From Armatimonadota bacterium (lineage in GTDB: Bacteria > Sysuimicrobiota > Sysuimicrobiia > Sysuimicrobiales > Humicultoraceae): DNA of 64,000 bases. The translations under genes were made by a program, and so were the position numbers. Numbering within the stretch: position 1 is the first letter of the stretch; each line of letters opens with the position of its first letter. Positions 9,481 through 17,772 of this stretch are shown in pieces. The DNA lies in the NCBI GenBank assembly GCA_031081715.1, contig JAVHMA010000001.1, positions 195,961-259,960 on the forward strand, in the 5' to 3' direction. The notes beneath the pieces are model-generated. The model did not search any database and was not told the DNA's origin. It saw nothing but the letters and a program-made list of their open reading frames with translations.

Positions 9481-11381
9481 TGCGCGCGGTCACCATCGGC
9501 ACGGCCGGGCACATCGACCACGGCAAGAGCGCGCTCGTGCGCGCGCTGACCGGAATCGATCCCGACCGTCTGGCCGAGGAGCAGCGCCGCGGCATGACCC
9601 TCGACTTGGGGTTCGCGCACCTCGACCTGCCGGGCGGTATCCGCGCCGGGATCGTGGACGTCCCTGGCCACGAGGCGCTGGTCCACAACATGCTTGCGGG
9701 CGCAGGCGGCATCGACGTGGTCATACTCGTCGTGGCCGCCGACGAGGGCGTGATGCCACAGACGCGCGAGCACCTGGACATCCTGGGCTTCCTCGGTCTG
9801 GCCGGCGGCGTCGTGGCGCTGACCAAGGTAGACCTGGTCGGCGATGAGGCCTGGCTGGCAGCGGTGGAGGACGACGTCCGCGCGCACCTCGCCGGTACGC
9901 CGCTGGAGGGCGCGCCCGTGGTGCGCGTGTCCGCGCGCACGGGCGTCGGCCTGCCTGACCTGGTTGCGGCGCTGGACCGGCTTGTGGCCGCGGTGCCACC
10001 CCGGCCCGCGGACGGTCCGGTAAGGCTGCCCGCCGACCGTGTCTTCACGATGCAGGGGTTCGGCACCGTGGTCACCGGCACGTTGTGGAGCGGCACCGTG
10101 AGGCCGGGTCAGACGCTGGTGGTGCTGCCTTTGGGGCTGGAGGCCAGGGTGCGGGGCGTGCAGGTACACGGCGCGGCTGTGTCCGAGGCCATGGCCGGGA
10201 GTCGCGTCGCGGTCAACCTCGCCGGCGTCGAGAAGAGCCAGGTCGCGCGCGGGGATGTGCTGGCGACGCCCGGGGCGTTCCGCCCGGCGGACCGCCTCGA
10301 TGTTCGGTTGAGGCTCGTGGCGGGCGCGCCCGCCCTGCGCCACGGCGACCGCGTCCACCTGCACCTGGGCTCGGGCGCGTCAGTGGCGCGGGTGCTCGTG
10401 GCGGGCGGAGGACGGATCGAACCCGGGCAGGAGGGTGACGCGCAGCTCAGGGTTTCGGTTCCGACCGTGGCGATCCACGGTGACCGGTTCGTGATCAGGC
10501 GCTATTCGCCCACCAGGACGATCGGGGGCGGGGTGGTCCACGCTGCGGGGGTCGGGACGAGCACCGGCAGGCGACCGCGGGCGGCCGGCGCCGACGCGGC
10601 CGCGGTGCTGGTGGCTGCGGTGGCCGCCAGGGCGCAGGAGGGGGTCGCGCTCGCGGACCTGGCTGCGGTGGCCGGGCTCGAGGCCGGCACGGCGGGGCGC
10701 GCGCTCGACGACGCGCTCACCGACGGCCGGCTCGTCCGGATCGGAGACCGGGTGTATGCCCGGTCGGTGGCGGACGCCCTGCGGGCGGCGACCGTGGACG
10801 CGCTGCAGGCCTACCACGAGGCGACGCCGTGGAGGGCGGGGATGCCGCGCGAGGCGCTGCGGAGCCGGGTGCTGCGCGGGGCGCACGACGCGCTGTTCGA
10901 GACCGTGCTCGCCGAGATGCTGGACACCGGCGAGGTGGCAGCGCACCGGCGGCTGATCGCACGCCGCGGGTTCCAGCCGCGGCGCACCGAGGAGGAGGCG
11001 AGCGCGCTCGACGCCCTGCGGGCGGCCGTGGAGCGCGGGGGCATCTCCCCACCGCCGCTCGACGAGCTGCGGCGCCTGGCCCAACCGGACATCGCCGACC
11101 GGATGCTACAGGTGCTGCTCGACGAGGGTGCGGTGGTCGCGGTGGCGCCGGACCTGCGGTACGCGGCGTCAGTCGTGGCCGCGGTCCAGACGATCATTGT
11201 CGAGACGCTCCGCGCGGGCGGGGAGGTGACGGTCGCGACTCTTCGCGACCGGCTCGGTACCAGCCGACGCTACGCCCTGGCGCTGCTGGAGTACTTCGAC
11301 GCCAGCCGCGTTACGCGCCGGGTGGGAGACCGCCGGATCCTGGGTCCGCAGGCCGGCGCGCCGCGCGCGCCCGCGGGCTAG
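9480..11381 (+). CDS. selB: Selenocysteine-specific elongation factor SelB
   Basis: SelB is the EF-Tu-like GTPase that brings selenocysteyl-tRNA to UGA codons by binding a SECIS hairpin in the mRNA. The 633-residue product has G1 GTAGHIDHGKSAL (7-19), the switch I block EEQRRGMTLDLGFAHL, G3 DVPGHE (about 60), G4 TKVD, and then EF-Tu-like domains II and III (VFTMQGFGTVVTGTLWSG). From about residue 370 four winged-helix modules follow, the SECIS-binding part, with HDALFETVLAEML and ISPPPLDELRRLA. The ATG overlaps the selA stop by one base pair set (ATGA), showing coupled translation. Its TAG stop shares a CTAG with the stop of the convergent gene on the other strand, so no intergenic terminator exists here. 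Confidence 0.96.
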   Translation: MRAVTIGTAGHIDHGKSALVRALTGIDPDRLAEEQRRGMTLDLGFAHLDLPGGIRAGIVDVPGHEALVHNMLAGAGGIDVVILVVAADEGVMPQTREHLDILGFLGLAGGVVALTKVDLVGDEAWLAAVEDDVRAHLAGTPLEGAPVVRVSARTGVGLPDLVAALDRLVAAVPPRPADGPVRLPADRVFTMQGFGTVVTGTLWSGTVRPGQTLVVLPLGLEARVRGVQVHGAAVSEAMAGSRVAVNLAGVEKSQVARGDVLATPGAFRPADRLDVRLRLVAGAPALRHGDRVHLHLGSGASVARVLVAGGGRIEPGQEGDAQLRVSVPTVAIHGDRFVIRRYSPTRTIGGGVVHAAGVGTSTGRRPRAAGADAAAVLVAAVAARAQEGVALADLAAVAGLEAGTAGRALDDALTDGRLVRIGDRVYARSVADALRAATVDALQAYHEATPWRAGMPREALRSRVLRGAHDALFETVLAEMLDTGEVAAHRRLIARRGFQPRRTEEEASALDALRAAVERGGISPPPLDELRRLAQPDIADRMLQVLLDEGAVVAVAPDLRYAASVVAAVQTIIVETLRAGGEVTVATLRDRLGTSRRYALALLEYFDASRVTRRVGDRRILGPQAGAPRAPAG

Positions 11382-12625
11382 TTGCCGTTGCCGATACGGA
11401 TCTCTCCGACACGGGCCTGCGCCTGCCAGGTGATGAACTCCGGGCAGGTGCCGGCTGAGATCGGAAGCGTGAGCCGGGTGGAGGCACCGGGCCGCAGTTG
11501 GGTCACGGTGACCGAACCCGAGCGGTTCTCCTGGATGGTCCGCCGCGCGGGCGGTGCGGGCACGCTCACGACCACGACGCACGTCACGGTCAGGTCCACG
11601 GCGACCACCGCGGAGGCCACGAGCAGCGAGCTGCCGTTGGTGACCGTGACCACGAACGTGTCGCGGTTCGCGGGTTGCGCCGTCGACTGCACCTCGACCC
11701 GCATCTGGCGGGCGACGACGTCGGCGAACTGCTGCATGTCGCGCGCCGCCACCTCGCGCGTGGCCTCCACCAGCCGGCCGGCAATCGTCCCGATCGGCCG
11801 GATCACCACCGTGTAGCGCCGGACGACGTCGTTGACCGGGACGCGGACCTCGAACGAGCCAACCCCGCCTGCGGGGACGGGGTTGGGCGACAGCGGGCCT
11901 TCACCCTGTCCGATCTGGACACCGGCAGGGTTGAACGCGCGCACCTCGGCGTACACCCCGGCGCCCCGACTGCGGTTCTCGACGACGCCCGTCACGACCA
12001 GTGTGCCGTCGTCGATACGCGCGGCCAGCGTACGGAATCCCCACGCCCCGGGCGCCGTTGTGGGGGACGGGCTCGGCCCGGGCGAGGGCGACGGGCCGGC
12101 CGCGGCCGGTGCGGACGCCGGTCCCGGACCGGCAGCCGGCCCCGCGCCCAGCGTCTCCGCCCTGAAGACGTCGACCTGGACCACGCGGTCGCCCTGGAGG
12201 AAGAACGCGACTCCGCTGTACGGGTAGCTGAGCCACTCGCCATCGGTCGCCCGGGTCACGGTGCTCACCACGGCGCCGGCGTAGGCCTCCCGGACCGCGG
12301 CGCGTGTGCTGCCCGGCCCCACGCCGCGCGCGGTCCGGCACTCGGCGGTGCGCGTCGAGACGCGTACGATCACGCCACCCTGGGCGACCAGGAGGGCCCA
12401 GGGCGCGCGCACCGTGTAGAGGACCTGACCGCCGACCTGCTGCTCGCGCAGTGGCGCGCCCGTGGCCGCCAGCGCGGCCTGCACGCTGCCGCCGACCTCC
12501 ACACCGGCGATAGACCGGCCGTCGGCGACGGCGCAGCCCACGGGTGTGGCCCGGGCGGGCCACGGGAGCCCGGCGGCCGTCAGGACGGCGATGACCAGGA
12601 GCGCGCGCAGCGCGTCGGTGCGCAT
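11378..12625 (-). CDS. Exported protein with FxLYD-like domain, function unknown
   Basis: I do not recognise a named family for the whole protein. The 415-residue product begins with a signal peptide (MRTDALRALLVIAVLTAAG, cleavage near ARA-TP). The N-terminal half (30-170) has one domain with VGGSVQAALAATGAP and a YPYSGVAFFLQGDRVVQVDVF strand pattern that recalls repeated SmpA/TSUP-like beta proteins. A Pro/Ser/Gly linker (175-200) follows. The second half begins with an FxLYD-like module (TLVVTGVVENRS, VYAEVRAFNPAGVQIGQG, PVPAGGVGSFEVRVP). Start chosen at the ATG before the signal peptide; the open frame upstream crosses selC. It separates selB from selC on the opposite strand and shows no link to selenium. 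Confidence 0.75.
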   Translation of the reverse strand: MRTDALRALLVIAVLTAAGLPWPARATPVGCAVADGRSIAGVEVGGSVQAALAATGAPLREQQVGGQVLYTVRAPWALLVAQGGVIVRVSTRTAECRTARGVGPGSTRAAVREAYAGAVVSTVTRATDGEWLSYPYSGVAFFLQGDRVVQVDVFRAETLGAGPAAGPGPASAPAAAGPSPSPGPSPSPTTAPGAWGFRTLAARIDDGTLVVTGVVENRSRGAGVYAEVRAFNPAGVQIGQGEGPLSPNPVPAGGVGSFEVRVPVNDVVRRYTVVIRPIGTIAGRLVEATREVAARDMQQFADVVARQMRVEVQSTAQPANRDTFVVTVTNGSSLLVASAVVAVDLTVTCVVVVSVPAPPARRTIQENRSGSVTVTQLRPGASTRLTLPISAGTCPEFITWQAQARVGEIRIGNGN

Positions 12626-12704
12626 GCGATACCGGTTCGCGGGCGAGACGGTCGTCCCCTCTGGTGCGTGCCCGGACCTGCGGGGTCTGAGACCTGGCCT
12701 GTCC

Positions 12705-12734
12705 TTGCGGCCTCGGGCCGGCGGCCCGTACAAT
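12705..12734 (+). promoter_or_regulatory. Promoter of tRNA-Sec
   Basis: TACAAT at 12729-12734 lies 18 bases after TTGCGG at 12705-12710, the same 18-base spacing as in the rny promoter. The predicted transcription start near 12741 is about 11 bases before the mature 5' end of selC. Confidence 0.6.
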
Positions 12735-12751
12735 GCACATGCATCGCGCGC

Positions 12752-12847
12752 GGAGGGCAGCGTCCGCCGGTGCGGGCCCCGGTCTTCAAAACCGGTCGTC
12801 GGGCCTTTGCGGTCCGGGTTGGGTTCGACTCCCAATGCCCTCCGCCA
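12752..12847 (+). tRNA. selC: tRNA-Sec (anticodon UCA)
   Basis: A 96-base tRNA with all features specific to selenocysteine tRNA. The acceptor stem has 8 pairs (GGAGGGCA with TGCCCTCC) and the T stem has 5 (TTGGG with CCCAA), giving the bacterial 8/5 pattern. The D stem has 6 pairs (GTCCGC with GCGGGC) closed by a 4-base loop. The anticodon stem CCGGT/ACCGG encloses loop CTTCAAA with anticodon TCA at 12786-12788. A long variable arm runs from about 12796 to 12818. The discriminator is G and CCA is encoded. It is downstream of selA and selB on the same strand, separated by one gene on the other strand. Confidence 0.97.
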
Positions 12848-12860
12848 CATCCCGCGGTGG

Positions 12861-14006
12861 TCAGGGCGACGCCGGCGGTCGGAGCAGCAGTACGGCCTCG
12901 GGTGCGACGCGGAGTGCCACCGGTGCACCTTCGACAAGGGGCATGTCCGTGGGCGGCCGCACCACCTGCACCCGCAACACCCGGCCCTCCGGCAACTCGA
13001 CCTCGCTACTCATCACCGCGCCCAGGTAGTTGACCAGTCGTAGCCTCCCGCGCAACAGGTTGGGCCCAGCGGGCCCGCGGTCAGGCACCAGCTCCAGGGC
13101 CTCCGGGCGAACGCAGACGGTCACCCGGTCCCCCGCCTCGAACTCCGTGTGGCGGGACGCGCTGGCGTGGAGCTCGGCCGTGGCGACGCCGTTGCCGGCA
13201 TCCAGCGCAACCACCAGCGCGTCGCCCGTTCTGCCGCGGACCGTGCCGGGCAGGAAGTTCGCGCCGCCGAGGAAGTCGGCGACGAAGACGTCGGCTGGGT
13301 GCTCGTAGAGGTCGCGCGGGGTTCCCAGCTGCACTAGGCGGCCCTGGTGCAGCACGGCGATCCGCGTCGATAGCATCAGCGCCTCCTCCTGGTCGTGGGT
13401 CACGTAGATCGTCGTGATACCGAGGTGCCGTTGCAGGGTGACCAGCTCGGCCCGCATCTGGACCCTGAGCCGGGCGTCGAGATTAGAGAGCGGTTCATCG
13501 AGCAGCAGCAGGCGCGGTCGCACCACGATGGCACGGGCGAGCGCCACCCGCTGCTGTTGGCCGCCAGAGAGCTGGGAGGGCAGGCGGTGTTCCAGACCTT
13601 CCAGGCCTACCAGCCGGAGCGCGTCGTCCACGCGACGACGGAGCTCGTCTCGCGGCACCCGCCGCTCCACGAGACCGAAGCCCACGTTCTCGAAGACGGT
13701 CATGTGGGGCCACAGGGCGTAGTTCTGGAACACCATGCCGATGTCGCGGCGCCATGGAGGGGTCGTGGTCACCGGTCGTCCGTCGAAGAGAATCTCTCCG
13801 GCGTCGGGCAGGAGGAGCCCCGCGATCATGCGCAGGGTCGTGGTCTTGCCGCAGCCGCTTGGCCCCAGGAAGGTGAAGAACTCGCCTGGGCCGATCGTCA
13901 GCGTTAGATCGCGTACCGCGGCGGTGTCACCGAACCGCCGGTGGAGGTCACGCAACTCCACCTCGAGCGGTGAAGGGCCGCCCGTGCGGGCCGCTGTCAC
14001 GTTCAC
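12861..14006 (-). CDS. ABC transporter ATP-binding protein, Fe3+/polyamine (FbpC/PotA) type
   Basis: This 381-residue ATPase energises the importer encoded by the next two genes. Walker A is GPSGCGKTT (about 49), the Q loop is MVFQNYALWPHMTV, the ABC signature is LSGGQQQRVALARA, and Walker B is LLLLDEPLSNLD followed by the His switch YVTHDQEEA. The C-terminal third (from about 240) is a TOBE regulatory domain, as in FbpC, PotA and MalK. The GTG start overlaps the permease stop (GTGA), so they are translationally coupled. The gene ends only 13 bases from the 3' end of convergent tRNA-Sec, and I see no terminator between them. Confidence 0.92.
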   Translation of the reverse strand: MNVTAARTGGPSPLEVELRDLHRRFGDTAAVRDLTLTIGPGEFFTFLGPSGCGKTTTLRMIAGLLLPDAGEILFDGRPVTTTPPWRRDIGMVFQNYALWPHMTVFENVGFGLVERRVPRDELRRRVDDALRLVGLEGLEHRLPSQLSGGQQQRVALARAIVVRPRLLLLDEPLSNLDARLRVQMRAELVTLQRHLGITTIYVTHDQEEALMLSTRIAVLHQGRLVQLGTPRDLYEHPADVFVADFLGGANFLPGTVRGRTGDALVVALDAGNGVATAELHASASRHTEFEAGDRVTVCVRPEALELVPDRGPAGPNLLRGRLRLVNYLGAVMSSEVELPEGRVLRVQVVRPPTDMPLVEGAPVALRVAPEAVLLLRPPASP

Positions 14007-15736
14007 AGGGTGAAGGCCATCCGGCTCCGGCCACTCAACCGGTTGGCCAGGTAGGTGCCGACGGCGACGATCACGATGGCCACGACGCCGAGCGCGGCGG
14101 CGGCGCCGCGGCCCAGCGGGCTCTGCGAGTAGATGTAGATCGCGTACGACAGCGGACTCTGTTCGATACGGCTCACCAACGTGATTGTCGTGCTGAACTC
14201 CACGGCGGAGGTGATAAAGATCAAGACGCCGCCCGCGGTTACGCCGCCCAGGATCAAGGGGAGCACGACCCGTCGGAATGCGCGGGTTCGCGGCGCGCCG
14301 GCGACCGCCGCGGCGTCCTCCAGGGTTCCGTGGACCTGGTGGAGTGCCGCGTGGCTTGCCCGCAGCGCATATGGGAGCCGCCGGACCATGTACGCGAGGA
14401 CGAAGATCGCCCCAGTCGAGGCCAGGGAGGTCTCGGTCCCCGGCAGGGTCATGGGGTAGAAGACACGCAGGAAGCCGACCCCGATCACGACCCCGGGCAG
14501 CGCGATCGGCATCATGGCCACCGCGTCGAGCACCGCCTTCCCCGGCACGCGGCCCCGCTGGAGCAGGTAGGCGGTAGCGGCGGCAATGACCACACCGAGC
14601 AATGCGGCGGCGATGCTATACGTCAGCGTGTTGACGATGAATCGCGGCGCGCGGAGGAAGATCTCGGCGTAGTGGCCGAGCGTGTATGCGCTGGGCAGGT
14701 ACGTCAGGCTCCACACGCGGCTGAAGGACATAACGATGACGGCGAGGTGCGGAAGGAGGGAGGCACCGAGGACCAGGACGCAGAGGCTCAGCGCGCCGAT
14801 GGCCCCCCAGCCCACGAGCCGCGTCGGCAGGCCGGACGCGCGCGCACCGGTCTGGAGGGTGGCGTACTCGCGACGCGCGACGATCCAGTTGGACGCGCCG
14901 ACGCACGCGATGGAGATCGCGACCATGACGACGCAGATCACGTAGCCGTCCACATCGTCTCGGCCGACCGTGGTAATGCGCAGGTATGCCTGTGGCCCGA
15001 GCATGTTCTTGACGTTAAGGATGAACGGTGTGCCGATGTCGTCGACGGCCTTCACGAAGGTCAGGAGCGCGCCGGCCGCGTAGGCGGGCAGCACGAGCGG
15101 AAAGATCACGCGCCGGAGTAGCCGCCAGCCGTGGGCCCCCATCGTCTGGCCCATCTCCTCCAGCGACCGGTCGACGTTCATCAGCGCCGCCGCCACCGTC
15201 AGGAAGATGAACGGGAAGAAGTGCAGGGCCTGTGCGACGATGACGCCCCGGAGACCGTCCATCAGGTTGACGTGGATCCCGAACAAGTCCTGGACCAGGA
15301 GGGTGAGCGTGCCCGCGCGGCCGAACACCTGCGTCAACGCGATGGCCCCGACGAACGGCGGCAAGACCAGGGGAAGGGTGGACAACGTTGTGACCAGCGT
15401 GCGCCCCCGGAAGTCGTAGCGGGCGACGAGGAACGCCAGGGGCAGCGCGAGCACAGTCCCGATGGCGACCACCCAGGCGCCCGCGCGCAGGCTGTTGGCG
15501 AGCGACTCGATGTAGAGCGGGTTCTCGAAGAACCGGGCGAGATGGGCCAGCGTCACCCCGCCGTCGGGCTCGACCAGGGCGGCCCCAAGGACCGCCGCGA
15601 TCGGCCATACCACGAACACGGCCAGGATCGCCAGCAAGAGCAGCCCGAGCACGGCATGCCCGGGATCGATGACGGCGCGCCAGCCGACGCCTGGCGGTGC
15701 CGGCGCCACGGCCTGCCCGGGGATGCCTATGCGCAC
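14003..15736 (-). CDS. ABC transporter permease, two fused six-helix halves (FbpB-like)
   Basis: This 577-residue membrane protein is a tandem permease: each half has about six membrane helices and its own EAA loop. The first is EEMGQTMGAHGWRLLRRVIFP (about 185-205) and the second EDAAAVAGAPRTRAFRRVVLP near 490. This duplicated form is typical of Fe3+ (FbpB/FutB), thiamine (ThiP) and 2-aminoethylphosphonate importers. Partner genes are an ATPase with TOBE domain and a periplasmic-binding protein; together they make a complete importer. Ferric iron is the most common substrate for this set, but thiamine, phosphonate or sugar phosphates cannot be excluded from sequence alone. No regulator is adjacent. 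Confidence 0.9.
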   Translation of the reverse strand: MRIGIPGQAVAPAPPGVGWRAVIDPGHAVLGLLLLAILAVFVVWPIAAVLGAALVEPDGGVTLAHLARFFENPLYIESLANSLRAGAWVVAIGTVLALPLAFLVARYDFRGRTLVTTLSTLPLVLPPFVGAIALTQVFGRAGTLTLLVQDLFGIHVNLMDGLRGVIVAQALHFFPFIFLTVAAALMNVDRSLEEMGQTMGAHGWRLLRRVIFPLVLPAYAAGALLTFVKAVDDIGTPFILNVKNMLGPQAYLRITTVGRDDVDGYVICVVMVAISIACVGASNWIVARREYATLQTGARASGLPTRLVGWGAIGALSLCVLVLGASLLPHLAVIVMSFSRVWSLTYLPSAYTLGHYAEIFLRAPRFIVNTLTYSIAAALLGVVIAAATAYLLQRGRVPGKAVLDAVAMMPIALPGVVIGVGFLRVFYPMTLPGTETSLASTGAIFVLAYMVRRLPYALRASHAALHQVHGTLEDAAAVAGAPRTRAFRRVVLPLILGGVTAGGVLIFITSAVEFSTTITLVSRIEQSPLSYAIYIYSQSPLGRGAAAALGVVAIVIVAVGTYLANRLSGRSRMAFTL

Positions 15737-15770
15737 CGATACTCCACCGCGATGCGCCCGGATGCGCCGT

Positions 15771-17123
15771 CTAGCGGCGCCGCGCGGCCTCCTCGGCTGC
15801 AGCCGCCAGCTGCGCCGCGCGCACGTACGAGGCCCGGGCTACCTCGCCCCACTCACGCTCCTTAGCGCTACGGTAGGCCGCGTCTCGCTCCATAACGCCC
15901 GACACCTCGGCCGCCATGCGCTCGCTGACATGGACGTAGCTGGCGGAGGCGCGGGCCTGGGTTAGCATGCGCTCCGTCTCGGTCATGTCACGCCCGGCAG
16001 CCCTGGCCGCCTCGACGGCCCGCTCCGCCCGGTAGATGGCCTCCCAGGCCCGCCGCAACTCCGCGTGCCGGAACGTGATGATCTGATCGAACATGCGGTT
16101 GGTGACCTGGTAGCGGCTGGCGGACAGATCGGCGTTGAACTGGACTCCGGCCTTCATGGTGAACGGATTGGGCATGCCGCGGGGTGCCTCGCGGTACAAC
16201 GCCGTCCGCACCGGGAGCCGCGCGATCTCGGGCCTGAAGAGCAGGCGCTGGCCGTCGTCGCTGAGGAGGTAGTTGATGAAGCGGCGGGCACCCTCAGGGT
16301 TCGGTGCATTGCGGATGATCGCCACGTTCGCCGGCACGATCGAGGTCACCGACGGGTACACGAAATCCACCGGCTGACCCGAGGCGATGGCGGATAGCCC
16401 GAAGAAGTCGATGACGATGCCGATGCCGTACTGCCCGGCGATCACGGCTTCGGGGACACCGAACGACCGTTCGGTGATCGCGCCCATGCTGCCGCCCATC
16501 CGGAGGAGCAGCTCCCAACCTCTCTGCCATCCGTACCCCTGGAGGATGGTCTCGACGGTCAGGTGGGTCGTGCCGCTGCGGCTCGGCGCAGAGATCACCA
16601 GGTGACCCAGGTACTCCGGCCTGATCAGGTCCTCCCACTCCTTTGGCGCGGGGAGCCGGTACCGCGTGAGATACGTCCGGTTCCACATGATCCCGTAACC
16701 GCTGACAGCGAACCCGTGGAAGAATCCGTCCGCGTCGTTGACGGGGAACCCCGCGACCTGATCCGGGATGCCGCGCCGGAGGTCCGCGGGCAGGGTGTAG
16801 CGCTCGAGCATGTTGTTTGACTTGAGGAAAATGAACGCGTCGACGGCGCTGGCCCAGAAGACGTCGACGTCAGGCCGCGCCGCGCGCTCGCGCACGTGCG
16901 TGATCGCGGCAGATGTCGGCTTGGGAACGACCTCCATTCGCCACCCCGCATGCGCACGTTCGAAGCCCGCCTTGTAAGCGTCGAACAGCTCCTTGGGGAA
17001 GGAGGTCAGGACAACGACCTGCTGGGTCTGCGCGAACGTTGGGGAAGGCGCAACGGTCACGGCGATCAGGAGCAGGCCGGGTAGCAGCAGCCGTGCGAGA
17101 CTGCGCACCGTGTCAGCGATCAT
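15771..17123 (-). CDS. ABC transporter substrate-binding protein, Fe3+-type, with helical C-terminal extension
   Basis: The 450-residue product is exported: a signal peptide (about 1-31, ending PSPTFA-QT) precedes a type-II periplasmic-binding fold. Family blocks are VVVLTSFPKELFDAYKAGFE, PDVDVFWASAVDAF, FAVSGYGIMWN, PAPKEWEDL and NAPNPEGARRFINYLLSDDGQ. These resemble AfuA/FutA-type Fe3+ binders and related phosphoglycerate or phosphonate binders. From about residue 340 the chain continues for some 105 residues, mostly Ala/Arg/Glu-rich helix (FRHAELRRAWEAIYRAERAV onward), which ordinary members of 320 to 350 residues lack. It is the first gene of the importer operon, and the permease follows after 34 bases. 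Confidence 0.88.
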   Translation of the reverse strand: MIADTVRSLARLLLPGLLLIAVTVAPSPTFAQTQQVVVLTSFPKELFDAYKAGFERAHAGWRMEVVPKPTSAAITHVRERAARPDVDVFWASAVDAFIFLKSNNMLERYTLPADLRRGIPDQVAGFPVNDADGFFHGFAVSGYGIMWNRTYLTRYRLPAPKEWEDLIRPEYLGHLVISAPSRSGTTHLTVETILQGYGWQRGWELLLRMGGSMGAITERSFGVPEAVIAGQYGIGIVIDFFGLSAIASGQPVDFVYPSVTSIVPANVAIIRNAPNPEGARRFINYLLSDDGQRLLFRPEIARLPVRTALYREAPRGMPNPFTMKAGVQFNADLSASRYQVTNRMFDQIITFRHAELRRAWEAIYRAERAVEAARAAGRDMTETERMLTQARASASYVHVSERMAAEVSGVMERDAAYRSAKEREWGEVARASYVRAAQLAAAAEEAARRR

Positions 17124-17250
17124 GGCTCACCTCGCGCGCCTCGGTGTCGGCCCCCCACGGGCGGGGAACGCCGGGTTTCTCTTCGCGGAGCCGGCGGGCG
17201 ACATCCTGCCCGGATCTCCCGGGGCGTCGAGTATCCGGATCGCGGGGCCG

Positions 17251-17703
17251 CTAGATGCGGATGTCGACGATCGCCGAGACCCCCACGCCCGGCACGCGTC
17301 GGAAGGCCTGCCAGGGCTGGAGGTTGTCCACGGGCACGTAGGCCTTGACGCGGAACGCGCGCTGGAAGTCGGCCTCAAGCAGCGCGACCGCCTGCGTGCG
17401 CTCGACTGCCGATCGGGGACCGGAGACCTGCGCGGCACCGATGTAGGCGCCCGACGGGTTGCCGATCCCGATGGCCAGACTCAGGATCGGCACGACCTTG
17501 GTCTGCTCGCGCACCGCGACGCCGCGGTTCTGGAGCAGGTCGTTGATGAAGTCGTTGATCTGCGGGGCGAAGGTCCGCACCGCGTAGCCGATCCCCAGCG
17601 TCTTGATGATGCCGAAGATGTCCTGGCCGCGGACCTGCGCGGCGGTCCCGCCGACCACGAGGGCCGCCAGGACCACCACGGTGAGCATGCGGGTACCGTT
17701 CAT
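17251..17703 (-). CDS. Small exported protein, function unknown
   Basis: I do not recognise this 150-residue protein. It has a signal peptide (MLTVVVLAALVVGGTAAQVRG) and a mature part with a predicted helix (FAPQINDFINDLLQNRGVAV), hydrophobic strands and a C-terminal stretch with VPGVGVSAIVDIRI. No cysteines or known metal motifs are visible. AGGAGG lies six bases before the ATG at 17703, which decides the start over a GTG at 17709 that touches the Shine-Dalgarno. It lies between ilvD and the ABC operon on the same strand, about 130 bases from the latter, so it may be its own transcription unit. It is probably an envelope protein. Confidence 0.65.
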   Translation of the reverse strand: MNGTRMLTVVVLAALVVGGTAAQVRGQDIFGIIKTLGIGYAVRTFAPQINDFINDLLQNRGVAVREQTKVVPILSLAIGIGNPSGAYIGAAQVSGPRSAVERTQAVALLEADFQRAFRVKAYVPVDNLQPWQAFRRVPGVGVSAIVDIRI

Positions 17704-17772
17704 CGTCACCCTCCTGCGGTTCGTGATCTCCGACCCCGCTGGTGTAACGGAACCGTATCGCGCGCGGTTCCC

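Noticed and set aside
17124..17250. Riboswitch in front of the ABC importer operon
   Set aside because: Small GC-rich dyads are present but no thiamine, cobalamin or other consensus is recognisable.
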